Assembly: GCA_964483585.1 (NCBI GenBank)
Contig: CAZABH010000015.1
Location: 1 to 64,000 of the forward strand
Length of the DNA stretch: 64,000 nucleotides
Source of the DNA: SZUA-430 sp964483585
GTDB taxonomy: Bacteria > Pseudomonadota > Alphaproteobacteria > Micropepsales > Micropepsaceae
Reading direction: 5' to 3'
Shown here: positions 26,700-35,891 of the stretch, one piece after another
How positions within the stretch are numbered: position 1 is the first letter of the stretch
Layout: the number at the start of each line of letters is the position of its first letter
Program-made: the position numbers and the translations under genes
Notes under the pieces: generated by a model
What the model saw: the letters and a program-made list of their open reading frames with translations, nothing else
Databases searched by the model: none
Told to the model about the DNA's origin: nothing

Positions 26700-28154
26700 T
26701 CAGGGAGGCGGGATTGCTTCGTCGCCGTCGGGGGCGCCTGACACCGAGATCTGCGCAAGGGCGGGGGATGTGTCAGCCTCGAGGGCCACGCCCGTGTCCA
26801 GGATCTCGACGTCCTTGAGACGACGCTCGACAGCACGTGTGCGAACGCCGACTTCCTGGATCGAGTTCTGTGCAGTCTGGAGCTGCTTCGATACACGGTC
26901 CCAGGCGTCTGCGTATTTCCTGAACTCGGACTTCGCCTCACCCAGGACGCGCCAGACCTCGCTGGATCGCTTCTGTATGGCCAGCGTCCGGAAGCCCAGC
27001 TGCAGACTGTTCAGCAGTGCATTCAAGGTCGAAGGCCCTGCAATCGTCACCCGATAATTGGCCTGCAGCCGATCCGCAAGGCCGGGCGCACGCATGGCTT
27101 CCGCGAAGAGGCCCTCGGTCGGCACATACATGACGGCGAAATTGGTGGTCTGGGGCGGCCTGATGTATTTCGACGAGATGCGCTTGGCCTCGGTCTCGAA
27201 AACGACAGCCAAGGCATCGACGGCTTGCCTGACCTTGGCGGCGTCGCCCTGTTCCCATGCCTCGACGAGGCGTTCGTAGTCTTCCTTCGGGAACTTGGCA
27301 TCGATCGGCAGAAAGACATCGGCCCCGTCGGCCAGCCCGGGCATTCGGATGGCGAATTCGACCACTTCGGCCGACGCGGGGTCGAGCCTTGCATTCTCCT
27401 GGTATTGGCTACGGGGCAGGACGTCGGCCAGAAGCGCGCCGAGTTGCATTTCGGCCCAGCCGCCGCGATCCTTCACGTTCGACATCAGCCGCTTGAGGTC
27501 ACCTACACCGGTCGCCAGCGCCTGCATTTCGCCCAGACCCTTGTGCACCAATTCCAGGCGATCGGATACCTGTGAAAAGCTCTCTCCGAGACGTCGTTCG
27601 AGCGTGCCCTGAAGCTTTTCCTCGACCGTCGCACGCATCGCCTCGAGCTTGGACTCGTTGTCGGCGCGCAGCCGGTCGAGACTTTCGGTGACCGAGCGGC
27701 GCAGGGCTTCCTGGGTCTGCGTGGTGGCGTCCGCGAGCCCCTTCACGTCGGCCTTCAGCATGTCCGCAAGGACGCCCATAGTCTTGCGAACCTCGTCGCG
27801 CAGACCGTTGGAGAATTCACCAGAGGTTCTCGAAAATTCCTCGAATTTCTTGTCCACCCCTGCCCGGTTCTCGGAGAGCGTGCTCTGGACGGTCTTGCCA
27901 AAATCCAGAATGGTCTGGCTGACCTCGCGGCGCAACTCTCGACTGCTGTCCTCGGCATCGCGGCGTGCGCGCTGCTCACTGTCCCTGACCGAGGCCTCGG
28001 TGCGCTCGGCCAGTGTTGCCAAGCGCTCAAAGCTGGGGAGCAGATCCCGCGCAAGATCATCGGCACCTGCACGCGCAAGCCTGATCCAGAGCAGCACGAC
28101 GGTCACCAGTGCCAGCAGCGACAGGGCGATGTTGATGTACAGAAGCAGTTCCAT
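26700..28154 (-). CDS. rmuC: DNA recombination protein RmuC
   Basis: This 484-residue protein has an N-terminal membrane helix (about 5-24), a long coiled coil to about residue 210, and the RmuC nuclease-like domain with GDLKRLMSNVKDRGGWAE and DVFLPIDAKFPKEDYERL. RmuC limits inversions at short inverted repeats in E. coli. The C-terminal tail is acidic and Pro-rich. It converges on the patatin gene with 24 bases between stops and lies 88 bases after the mutase gene on the same strand. Confidence 0.92.
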   Translation of the reverse strand: MELLLYINIALSLLALVTVVLLWIRLARAGADDLARDLLPSFERLATLAERTEASVRDSEQRARRDAEDSSRELRREVSQTILDFGKTVQSTLSENRAGVDKKFEEFSRTSGEFSNGLRDEVRKTMGVLADMLKADVKGLADATTQTQEALRRSVTESLDRLRADNESKLEAMRATVEEKLQGTLERRLGESFSQVSDRLELVHKGLGEMQALATGVGDLKRLMSNVKDRGGWAEMQLGALLADVLPRSQYQENARLDPASAEVVEFAIRMPGLADGADVFLPIDAKFPKEDYERLVEAWEQGDAAKVRQAVDALAVVFETEAKRISSKYIRPPQTTNFAVMYVPTEGLFAEAMRAPGLADRLQANYRVTIAGPSTLNALLNSLQLGFRTLAIQKRSSEVWRVLGEAKSEFRKYADAWDRVSKQLQTAQNSIQEVGVRTRAVERRLKDVEILDTGVALEADTSPALAQISVSGAPDGDEAIPPP

Positions 28155-28242
28155 TCCAGGTCATCCTTCCGTCGACGTGGCAGCGTACGTGGCCTGGCGC
28201 CGGGCCTGGCACCTTGCAGGGCGCAACGCGCGTGGCCTGGTT

Positions 28243-30393
28243 TCAGACCACTCGCTTCGATTGTGCGCGGATGAGTTTCAGGACCTCTGACGCGGCCACA
28301 GGAATATTGGTTCCGGGACCGAAGATGGCAGCGGCGCCCGCGGCCTTCAATGCCTCGTAATCCTGCGCGGGGATCACGCCGCCGACAACGATGAGAATGT
28401 CCGAGGCTCCCTGCTTCTTCAATTCATCGCTCAGTGCCGGGACAAGGGTCTTGTGGCCAGCGGCCTGACTTGAAACGCCGATCACATGCACGTCGTTGTC
28501 AATGGCATCGCGTGCGACTTCGGCCGGTGTCTGGAACAGGGGCCCTACATCCACGTCGAAGCCGAGGTCGGCGAAGGCGGTCGCGATCACCTTTGCCCCG
28601 CGGTCATGGCCATCCTGTCCCATTTTTGCGACCAGCATGCGCGGCCTGCGGCCTTCGTCCCGGGTGAAAGCCTCGATCTCGCTGCGAATGGCCTCGAAGC
28701 CCGCGTCCCCTTCGTAAGCTGCACCGTAGACGCCGCTGATGGAACGGGTTTCGGCCCTATGGCGTCCAAAAACAGCCTCCAATGCGTCGGAGATTTCGCC
28801 AACCGTCGCGCGCGCGCGCGCCGCCTCGACCGCGAGTGCGAGAAGGTTTGCCGAACCACGTGCGCCGTCGGTCAGTGCCTTCAGGGCCTGCTCGACACGG
28901 GTGTGGTCGCGCGTGCCCTTGATCTTCTGCAGGCGCGCGACCTGCTGGGCGCGCACGCGATCGTTGTCGATGTCGCGGACCTCGACATCGGGCTCGTTCT
29001 CCAAACGATACTTGTTCACGCCAACAATGACTTCCTCGGCACGGTCAACGGCCGCCTGACGCCGCGCGGCCGCCTCCTCAATGCGAAGCTTCGGCCAACC
29101 AGAGGCGACAGCCTTCGTCATGCCTCCCATGGCCTCAACTTCGTCAATCAGCTTCTGGGCGTGCACATCGAGCGCGTGGGTCAAGGCTTCCACATAGTAG
29201 GAACCTCCGAGCGGATCGACCACGTGGGTCACCTTGGTTTCGGCCTGGAGGATGAGCTGGGTGTTGCGTGCGATGCGGGCCGAGGTCTCGGTCGGAAGGG
29301 CGATCGCCTCGTCGAACGAGTTGGTGTGCAGGGACTGCGTGCCGCCGAGGACGGCCGCCATGGCCTCGTAGGCGGTGCGCACGATGTTGTTGAAGGGATC
29401 CTGTTCGGTCAGCGACACGCCGGAGGTCTGGCAATGCGTGCGCAGCATCAGCGATTCCGGCTTTTTCGCGCCAAGGTCCTTCATGATGCGCGCCCACATC
29501 TGACGTGCTGCCCTCAGCTTTGCGATCTCCATGAAGAAGTTCATGCCGATGGCAAAGAAGAAGGACAGGCGTGGGGCGAACTCGTCAATGTCGAGGCCCT
29601 TGGCCTGGGCTGCCTTCACGTAGGCAATGCCGTCGGCGAGCGTGAAGGCGAGCTCCTGAACTGCGGTCGCCCCAGCCTCGTGCATGTGGTAGCCTGAGAT
29701 CGAGATCGAGTTGAACTTCGGCATCTTCTCGGCCGTATAGGCGATGATGTCCGCGATGATCCGCATCGAGGGTTCAGGCGGATAGATGTAGGTGTTGCGG
29801 ACCATGAACTCCTTGAGGATGTCGTTCTGGATCGTGCCTGACAGGAGGGCGGGCTTCACGCCCTGTTCTTCGGCTGCAACGATGTAGTTGGCCATGATCG
29901 GGATGACGGCGCCGTTCATGGTCATTGAGACCGACATGCGGTCGAGTGGGATGCCGTCGAAGAGGATCTTCATGTCCTCGACGCTGTCGATGGCCACACC
30001 TGCCTTGCCGACGTCTCCCAGCACGCGCGGGTGGTCGCTGTCGTATCCACGGTGGGTGGCCAGGTCGAAGGCGACCGACAGACCCATCTGGCCTGCGGCG
30101 AGGTTCTGGCGGTAGAACGCATTCGACTCTTCAGCGGTCGAGAAGCCTGCGTATTGGCGTATGGTCCAGGGACGGCCTGCGTACATCGTGGCGCGCACGC
30201 CGCGCGTGAATGGGGCGATCCCCGGCAGTGTGGACTGGCCCTGCAGGTTGTCGAGGTCGGCGGCCGTGTACAGCGGCTTTACGGGGATCCCCTCAGGTGT
30301 TGTCCACGTCAGCGTTTCTGCGGATTTTCCCTTGAGTTCGGACGCGGCGAGTTTCTGCCAGTCAGCCAATTTGGCCTCGCGGGATACAGTCAT
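28243..30393 (-). CDS. scpA: Methylmalonyl-CoA mutase, single-chain
   Basis: This 716-residue enzyme interconverts methylmalonyl-CoA and succinyl-CoA. The N-terminal part is the (beta/alpha)8 substrate domain, with TIRQYAGFSTAEESN and SVSMTMNGAV. The C-terminal domain binds B12 through DGHDRG at 594-599, where H596 would be the lower cobalt ligand, plus GGVIP. It is the homodimer-type large chain; no small MutA-like partner is present. The start ATG 30393 matches the family N-terminus (MTVSREAKLADWQKLAASE). Upstream in-frame codons to 30468 look non-coding. It needs adenosylcobalamin, linking it to MeaB and to the B12-type importer in this window. Confidence 0.95.
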   Translation of the reverse strand: MTVSREAKLADWQKLAASELKGKSAETLTWTTPEGIPVKPLYTAADLDNLQGQSTLPGIAPFTRGVRATMYAGRPWTIRQYAGFSTAEESNAFYRQNLAAGQMGLSVAFDLATHRGYDSDHPRVLGDVGKAGVAIDSVEDMKILFDGIPLDRMSVSMTMNGAVIPIMANYIVAAEEQGVKPALLSGTIQNDILKEFMVRNTYIYPPEPSMRIIADIIAYTAEKMPKFNSISISGYHMHEAGATAVQELAFTLADGIAYVKAAQAKGLDIDEFAPRLSFFFAIGMNFFMEIAKLRAARQMWARIMKDLGAKKPESLMLRTHCQTSGVSLTEQDPFNNIVRTAYEAMAAVLGGTQSLHTNSFDEAIALPTETSARIARNTQLILQAETKVTHVVDPLGGSYYVEALTHALDVHAQKLIDEVEAMGGMTKAVASGWPKLRIEEAAARRQAAVDRAEEVIVGVNKYRLENEPDVEVRDIDNDRVRAQQVARLQKIKGTRDHTRVEQALKALTDGARGSANLLALAVEAARARATVGEISDALEAVFGRHRAETRSISGVYGAAYEGDAGFEAIRSEIEAFTRDEGRRPRMLVAKMGQDGHDRGAKVIATAFADLGFDVDVGPLFQTPAEVARDAIDNDVHVIGVSSQAAGHKTLVPALSDELKKQGASDILIVVGGVIPAQDYEALKAAGAAAIFGPGTNIPVAASEVLKLIRAQSKRVV

Positions 30394-30825
30394 GGGTTGT
30401 GTGCCTTGTTGCGGTCGGCGGGGCGGAAAAAGGGCGCTTAGTATTCGACCAAAAGCGCTCGCGGTCAAATCTCGGGATGGAAATCCCGTTGGGGTTGTCG
30501 CACCCCNNNNNNNNNNNNNNNNNNNNNNNNNNNNNNNNNNNNNNNNNNNNNNNNNNNNNNNNNNNNNNNNNNNNNNNNNNNNNNNNNNNNNNNNNNNNNN
30601 NNNNNNGTCATTTGTAGATTGCGATTCAACTGCCTGATTTTTCTACATATCGTGCGTGAACAAAGGTGGAGTTTCGTGCCGTAGGCGATTCGCACCCGAT
30701 TCGTTCCTGTATCGATCCAAATCATCCCTTTTTTCTCCACAGGGGGCGGTGGAAAGCTGGTCCGACCGCTTGCAATGCAACGCCTGAGCGGGGCAAGAGG
30801 ACCAACCGAAGCTGGACACCCCGAC
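30394..30825. other. Divergent promoter region with assembly gap
   Basis: This 432-base space separates the mutase gene from the divergent helicase gene and includes 100 undetermined bases. Both promoters should lie here, but I see no convincing pair of sigma-70 boxes. A T-rich patch (30640-30655) and a TTTTTT run (30729-30734) lie on the helicase side. No coding frame is credible on either side of the gap. Confidence 0.5.
30507..30606. other. Assembly gap, 100 N
   Basis: Exactly 100 N, the usual placeholder for a gap of unknown size. The left flank ends in a G/C-rich CGCACCCC. What lies inside cannot be known from this window. Confidence 0.95.
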
Positions 30826-33714
30826 ATGACAATTCCCTATGGCCGCGTAACGGCCGTTCTTGGCCCGACCAATACAGGCAAGACCCACTACGCCATCGAG
30901 CGCATGCTTGCGCACCAAAGCGGCATGATCGGCCTGCCGCTGCGGCTGCTCGCACGCGAGGTTTATGAGCGTGTCGCCGCCGCCAAGGGCCATCATTGCG
31001 TGGCGCTGATCACGGGCGAGGAAAAGATTGTCCCGAAGGCGCCGACACACTGGGTGGCCACTGTTGAATCCATGCCGCTCGATGTCGGGGCCGAGTTCGT
31101 TGCGGTCGACGAAATCCAGCTCGCGCAGGATCCTGATCGCGGGCATGTATTCACGGACCGCTTGCTGAACGCACGCGGACGCTCGGAGACAATCTTCCTG
31201 GGATCGGACACGATGCGCCCGCTGCTGCAGAAGCTGCTGCCGGGCATCCAGTTCATCTCGCGCCCCCGGTTCTCGGACCTCGCCTACACGGGTGCACGGA
31301 AGCTCACGCGGCTGCCACGGCGCACAGCCATTGTCGGGTTCTCGGCGGACGCGGTCTATTCGATTGCAGAGTTGGTCCGTCGCCAGCGAGGGGGTGCTGC
31401 GGTGGTCATGGGTGCCCTTTCACCCCGAACCCGCAATGCCCAGGTTGCGCTGTACCAATCGGGCGATGTGGATTTCCTGGTTGCGACGGATGCGATCGGC
31501 ATGGGGCTGAACATGGACATCGACCATGTCGCCTTTGCGGCAACCGAGAAATTCGATGGCTCGGTGCGCCGCCCGCTGAGGGCCAACGAATTGGCGCAGA
31601 TCGCAGGACGTGCTGGCCGGCACATGAATGACGGCACCTTCGGTGTGACCGCGGAAGCAGAACCACTCGACGCCGATTTGGTCGAGGCCATCGAGAACCA
31701 CCGGTTCGATCCGGTCAAGGTGATCCAGTGGCGAAACACGCGCCTTGATTTCTCGTCCATCGCAGCGCTTGACCACAGCCTTGACGCCTTGCCGCCCACA
31801 CGCGGCCTCAGCCGCGCGCGCGCGCAGGACGATCAGCTGGTGCTGCGGATCCTTGCGGGAGATGCGCGCGTCAAGGAACAGGCCGCAGGTCCTGCCAATG
31901 TAAGGCAGCTCTGGCAGGTGTGCCAGATTCCCGATTTCCGGAAGATTGCCGTCGAGGAACACGCACAGCTGCTTGGAAACATCTTCGAGCATCTCATGAG
32001 CCATGAGGGTGTGCTTCCAGACCCCTGGCTCGAAGGGCATGTGGCTCGCCTCGACAATATCGAAGGCGAGATCGATGCCATCGCCCAGCGCATCGCACAT
32101 ATCAGGACTTGGACCTACGTCGCCAACCGTGCGCAATGGGTTGCCGATGCGGCGCATTGGCAGGAACGGACCCGCGCGGTCGAAGACCGGCTCTCGGACG
32201 CTTTGCACGAGAAGCTGACCCAACGCTTCGTGGACCGTCGCACCAGCGTGTTGATGAAGCGGCTTCGCGAGGATGAAGAGTTCGCGGCAACCATCGACGA
32301 TGATGGTGATGTCCTGGTCGAGGGCGAGTTTGTCGGCAAGCTGCAAGGCTTCTCGTTCGTCGCTGATCCGCGGGCGATCGGCATTCACGGGAAAGCACTT
32401 AGGTCTGCGGCGCTCAAGGGCCTTGCAGGAGAGATTGCCGCGCGTGCGCAGGCACTTGCCAATGCTCCGGACTCTGCGATCAGCGTCTCGGAGCATGGAC
32501 GGCTCTGGTGGAACGGCAGCATTGTGGCGCGCTTGCGCAAGGGGCACGAACCCCTGAAGCCGCGCATCGAGCTGCTCGCCGATGACCTGCTGTCTTCGGC
32601 TGCGCGCGAGAGAGCTATAGACCGCCTCGAGGAATGGCTTGCCCACCACATCACCAAGGTCCTCTCGCCGCTGGTGACGCTGCAGGGTGAATTGAACAAG
32701 GAGATGCCCTCCCAGAAGGAGCCGGCTGCCTTGCCGGCAGTTCCCGACGCCACAGCGAAGGCCGTGCCAGATGCTGCACCGATCGAGGGTGCCGAGACCG
32801 AGGCTGAGACCGAGACAGACGATGAGGCCGTGGACGCGCCTGATGCGGGTGCGGTCGTTGCCACACCTGCGCCTGCCGAGGTTCTGTTTGCGTCCCCACT
32901 TCAGGGCGTGGCGCGCGGACTTGCTTTCCAGCTCTACGAGAATCTCGGGTCTGCGGCGCGCCTTTCGGTCTCGCGAGAACTCAAGGCGATCGCGCAGGAA
33001 GATCGGGCGCCATTGCGTCGCCTGGGTGTCAGGTTCGGCGCGTTTTCTGTCTATCTTCCAGTCCTGGTCAAGCCCGCAGCGGCAAAGCTGAAAGCCCTGT
33101 TGTGGGCCGTGCATCAGGACATGACAGACATTCCCCCCGCGCCGTCCGCCGGGCTGACATCGATTCTTGCCGATGGGTCAGTGCCTGCGGGCTTCTATGA
33201 GGCGGCCGGCTATCGGCTGTGCGGCCCGCGCGCGGTGCGCATCGACATGCTTGAACGTGTTGGCGAGATCATTCGCAGCAAGGGCCAAGGCGGGAAGATG
33301 CCCGAAAGCTTTGGTATCACGCCTGACCTCATGTCGGTGCTGGGGTGCGGCGAGGATGACCTTGCGCAGATCCTGCGGGCACTCGGTTTTCGCGACACGC
33401 GCTCGAAGACCGAGGCTGGCGAAGAGGTGGTGGTCTGGCAGCAGCGTTTGCGTCGCGACGAACGTCGCGGGCGCGCGAAGCCCGGGCGCGAGGCGCGCGT
33501 TGGCGACAGGCGGGATGATCGCAAGGCGCGCGAGGATCAGCCCGCGGCAGATGCGAAGAAGGGCAAGGGTCGCAAAGGTGGCGGCTCGGCAGATGAGCGT
33601 TCACGCAGGGATCCCCATCGCGAAAACCCACCGCCGCGGCGAAAGGAAAAACCCTTTGTGCTGGATCCGGATTCGCCTTTTGCGGCCCTGGCTCAACTCA
33701 AGTTCAAGAAGTGA
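30826..33714 (+). CDS. SUV3-like superfamily 2 RNA helicase
   Basis: This 962-residue helicase has Walker A GPTNTGKT (13-20), Walker B-type DEIQ (95-98), and motif VI in ELAQIAGRAGRHMNDGTFG. This combination is typical of the SUV3/DExH helicase group common in alphaproteobacteria. The middle is helical, followed by an acidic Ala/Glu-rich linker and a strongly basic C-terminus rich in Arg, Lys and Gly, likely for RNA binding. ATG 30826 gives the canonical N-terminus (PYGRVTAVLGPTNTGKT). The next gene begins 3 bases after the stop, so the pair is probably an operon acting on RNA or ribosomes. Confidence 0.88.
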   Translation: MTIPYGRVTAVLGPTNTGKTHYAIERMLAHQSGMIGLPLRLLAREVYERVAAAKGHHCVALITGEEKIVPKAPTHWVATVESMPLDVGAEFVAVDEIQLAQDPDRGHVFTDRLLNARGRSETIFLGSDTMRPLLQKLLPGIQFISRPRFSDLAYTGARKLTRLPRRTAIVGFSADAVYSIAELVRRQRGGAAVVMGALSPRTRNAQVALYQSGDVDFLVATDAIGMGLNMDIDHVAFAATEKFDGSVRRPLRANELAQIAGRAGRHMNDGTFGVTAEAEPLDADLVEAIENHRFDPVKVIQWRNTRLDFSSIAALDHSLDALPPTRGLSRARAQDDQLVLRILAGDARVKEQAAGPANVRQLWQVCQIPDFRKIAVEEHAQLLGNIFEHLMSHEGVLPDPWLEGHVARLDNIEGEIDAIAQRIAHIRTWTYVANRAQWVADAAHWQERTRAVEDRLSDALHEKLTQRFVDRRTSVLMKRLREDEEFAATIDDDGDVLVEGEFVGKLQGFSFVADPRAIGIHGKALRSAALKGLAGEIAARAQALANAPDSAISVSEHGRLWWNGSIVARLRKGHEPLKPRIELLADDLLSSAARERAIDRLEEWLAHHITKVLSPLVTLQGELNKEMPSQKEPAALPAVPDATAKAVPDAAPIEGAETEAETETDDEAVDAPDAGAVVATPAPAEVLFASPLQGVARGLAFQLYENLGSAARLSVSRELKAIAQEDRAPLRRLGVRFGAFSVYLPVLVKPAAAKLKALLWAVHQDMTDIPPAPSAGLTSILADGSVPAGFYEAAGYRLCGPRAVRIDMLERVGEIIRSKGQGGKMPESFGITPDLMSVLGCGEDDLAQILRALGFRDTRSKTEAGEEVVVWQQRLRRDERRGRAKPGREARVGDRRDDRKAREDQPAADAKKGKGRKGGGSADERSRRDPHRENPPPRRKEKPFVLDPDSPFAALAQLKFKK

Positions 33715-33717
33715 TCC

Positions 33718-34086
33718 TTGTCGCGCATCGACAAATATCTCTGGCATGCGCGCTTCTTCAAAAGCCGCACACTGGCCGCGGATGCCGTGTCGACGGGGCG
33801 CGTCCGCATCAATGGCGCGCATTGCACGAAACCTGCCTCGGGCATCAAGCCGGGCGATGTACTGACCATTGCTGTGGGAAGCGTTGTACGCGTTGTCAAA
33901 GTCGTCGCCTTCGGCGAGCGACGCGGGCCTGCGAGCGAGGCGCGACTGCTTTACGACGACTTGACGCCGCCCGCGCCACCACGTGCAACTGCCGAGGATG
34001 ATCAGGCCCCCAATCCCATGAGGAAGCCAACGCGCCGGGAACGACGTGCCATTACCCTCTTGAAGGCAAAGCATTTTGATGCGTGA
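33718..34086 (+). CDS. S4-domain RNA-binding protein, HslR/Hsp15-like
   Basis: This 122-residue protein has an S4 domain at its N-terminus: RIDKYLWHARFFKSRTLAAD followed by GRVRINGAHCTKPASGIKPGD. E. coli Hsp15 binds stalled 50S subunits carrying peptidyl-tRNA, and the same role is plausible here. The C-terminus is basic (RKPTRRERRAI). The start appears to be TTG at 33718, because no ATG fits the family N-terminus (SRIDKYLW). It is 3 bases from the helicase stop, consistent with translational coupling. Confidence 0.88.
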   Translation: MSRIDKYLWHARFFKSRTLAADAVSTGRVRINGAHCTKPASGIKPGDVLTIAVGSVVRVVKVVAFGERRGPASEARLLYDDLTPPAPPRATAEDDQAPNPMRKPTRRERRAITLLKAKHFDA

Positions 34087-34186
34087 GGCGTGCGCTGCAG
34101 CAAACTGAGGGTTGTTGACGGGATTGCGAAGTGATAGGCGTTTCGTCCTACAAGCCGTCTGAACCCAGCCACTGCGGGCTAGTCTC

Positions 34187-34525
34187 ATGTCTTATGTCGT
34201 CACCGACTCATGCATCAAATGCAAGTTCATGGATTGCGTCGAAGTCTGCCCTGTCGACTGCTTCTACGAGGGCGAGAACATGCTCGTGATCCATCCGGAC
34301 GAGTGCATCGACTGCGGGGTCTGCGAACCGGAGTGCCCGGTTGACGCGATCAAACCCGACACGGAGCCTGGGCTCGAGAAGTGGCTGACGCTCAACAAGG
34401 ATTATGCTGCCCAGTGGCCTAACATCACGGTCAAGGGAGAACCGCCTGTGGACGCCAAAGAGTTCGAGAATGTGACCGGGAAGTTCGAGAAGTTCTTCAG
34501 CCCAAAACCTGGTCAAGGAAGCTAG
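34187..34525 (+). CDS. fdxA: Ferredoxin FdxA, 3Fe-4S/4Fe-4S type
   Basis: This 112-residue seven-iron ferredoxin has cysteines C9, C12, C17, C21 and C25 near the N-terminus and C40, C43, C46 and C50 in ECIDCGVCEPEC. The C-terminal extension with KDYAAQWPNIT is characteristic of the FdxA group. It transfers low-potential electrons in the cytoplasm; the partner is not evident. It sits between the S4-protein gene and carD, an order I recognise from many alphaproteobacteria. Confidence 0.95.
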   Translation: MSYVVTDSCIKCKFMDCVEVCPVDCFYEGENMLVIHPDECIDCGVCEPECPVDAIKPDTEPGLEKWLTLNKDYAAQWPNITVKGEPPVDAKEFENVTGKFEKFFSPKPGQGS

Positions 34526-34966
34526 GGGGGCTTAGCCGAGGCCGTTAACCCGATCAGTGGCGAAAAACCGTACTTTTCCCCATTTCGTGGTTTTTTGTTT
34601 CTTATTTTCATGTGACGCGCACATTACGACTTTGTGAGAAATTTGCGGATTTCGGCCAAAAATTTCCTTGCTTAATGCTGGGGCATTTTCGGTTAACCAT
34701 TTGCTGCGCCTTTATTTTTCCCCCTTTTCGTGTTACATTTTCATCACTTGGTAACGCACGAAAGACAGTTGCAAGTCGATACGACGACGTGGGGATTTGA
34801 AGGTCCATCATCGCAGGCACGTTTGGTCTGAGCCTTCTCCAGTCTAATGCGGAGTGGCGCTGACGGTGCCTTGTGTTGCCTGCCGCAAGGTGGACTAACC
34901 TGCCTTCGTTTCGATCCGCAGCCCTCTTCGCGACGCTACCGGGATGAGCGAGGAAGACACATCTAC
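34526..34966. other. AT-rich leader region upstream of carD
   Basis: These 441 bases between fdxA and carD are strikingly AT-rich in 34560-34760, with T-runs and two GTTAAC-type hexamers (about 34546 and 34692). GTTAA half-sites occur in CtrA boxes, but no full TTAA-N7-TTAA pair is present. I see no credible coding frame. The region probably holds the carD promoter and a long 5' leader. A ribosome-binding AGGAAG lies at 34950-34955. Confidence 0.5.
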
Positions 34967-35770
34967 ATGAGCACGAAAAAGCAGGCTGTCAAAACGCAGG
35001 CGAAAGCCGCGAAGGCTGCGGTGAAAGTTGCCGCGAAGCCGTCAGCCGCGAAGCCGGACACGAAGTCGACCGCCAAGAAGCCCGACCTGAAGGCTGTTCC
35101 CAAGACAGACGCCAAGGTGGTGCCCAAGGCCGACCCGAAGCCGGCTGCCAAGGTCGAGTTGAAGGCTGTTCCGACTGGCACTGCGGCCAAGGCCGCACCG
35201 GTCGCGCCGAAGACGCCTGCACCGGCTGTTGCTGCGGTGAAGTCACCTGTCGCGATCGTTCCCAAGCCCGAGAAGAAGAAGCCGGAATTCCGGACGAATG
35301 ACTGGGTCGTCTATCCCGCTCATGGCGTCGGGCGCATTGTTTCGGTGGTCGAGCAGGAGGTTGCCGGCATCAAGCTGGAACTGTTCGTGATCAATTTCGA
35401 CAAGGACAAGATGACCTTGCGCGTTCCTGTGGCCAAGGCCTCAGCAATCGGCATGCGCCGCCTGTCGTCGCCGGATGTCGTGGCCTCGGCCCTGCAGACG
35501 CTGAAAGGCCGGGCGCGTATCAAGCGCACGATGTGGAGCCGCCGCGCGCAGGAATACGAAGCCAAGATCAACTCGGGCGACCTGATCTCGATCGCGGAAG
35601 TCGTGCGCGACCTGCACCGCACCAGCGGGCAGCCAGAGCAGTCTTACTCGGAACGCCAATTGTACGAGGCTGCACTCGCACGTATGGCGCGCGAGGTTGC
35701 GGCGGTCGAGCGCATCGACGAGGACGCAGCTGTGAAGCGGCTTGAAGTGGCGCTGCAGCGGGCAGCCTGA
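34967..35770 (+). CDS. carD: CarD-family transcription regulator with H1-like basic tail
   Basis: This 267-residue protein has a CarD/CdnL domain from about residue 108, starting FRTNDWVVYPAHGVGRIVSV. The domain binds the RNA polymerase beta subunit and stabilises open complexes, especially at rRNA promoters. The basic helical DNA-binding part follows (GRARIKRTMWSRRAQEYEAK). Residues 1-107 are a low-complexity Lys/Ala/Pro stretch with about 25 Lys, like eukaryotic histone H1 tails, which typical CarD proteins of about 160-170 residues lack. ATG 34967 has AGGAAG upstream. A strong terminator follows. Confidence 0.92.
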   Translation: MSTKKQAVKTQAKAAKAAVKVAAKPSAAKPDTKSTAKKPDLKAVPKTDAKVVPKADPKPAAKVELKAVPTGTAAKAAPVAPKTPAPAVAAVKSPVAIVPKPEKKKPEFRTNDWVVYPAHGVGRIVSVVEQEVAGIKLELFVINFDKDKMTLRVPVAKASAIGMRRLSSPDVVASALQTLKGRARIKRTMWSRRAQEYEAKINSGDLISIAEVVRDLHRTSGQPEQSYSERQLYEAALARMAREVAAVERIDEDAAVKRLEVALQRAA

Positions 35771-35794
35771 AGACGGCCAGCCTTGCTATCGAAC

Positions 35795-35825
35795 AAAGCC
35801 CGGGTTCCGCGAGCCCGGGCTTTTT
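35795..35825 (+). terminator. Rho-independent terminator of carD
   Basis: A 10-base-pair GC-rich stem, AAAGCCCGGG with CCCGGGCTTT, encloses a 9-base loop and is followed by a T-run (35821-35825). It lies 24 bases after the carD stop and before the tRNA gene. Confidence 0.92.
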
Positions 35826-35891
35826 CCTTTGTGCGTCCACAGGATGCGGCTTGACCTGCAAGTGCAATCGACAAATGATGCGCCCCGCGAT

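Noticed and set aside
34540..34700. Full CtrA-binding site upstream of carD
   Set aside because: GTTAAC-type hexamers occur but no TTAA-N7-TTAA pair with the correct spacing was found.
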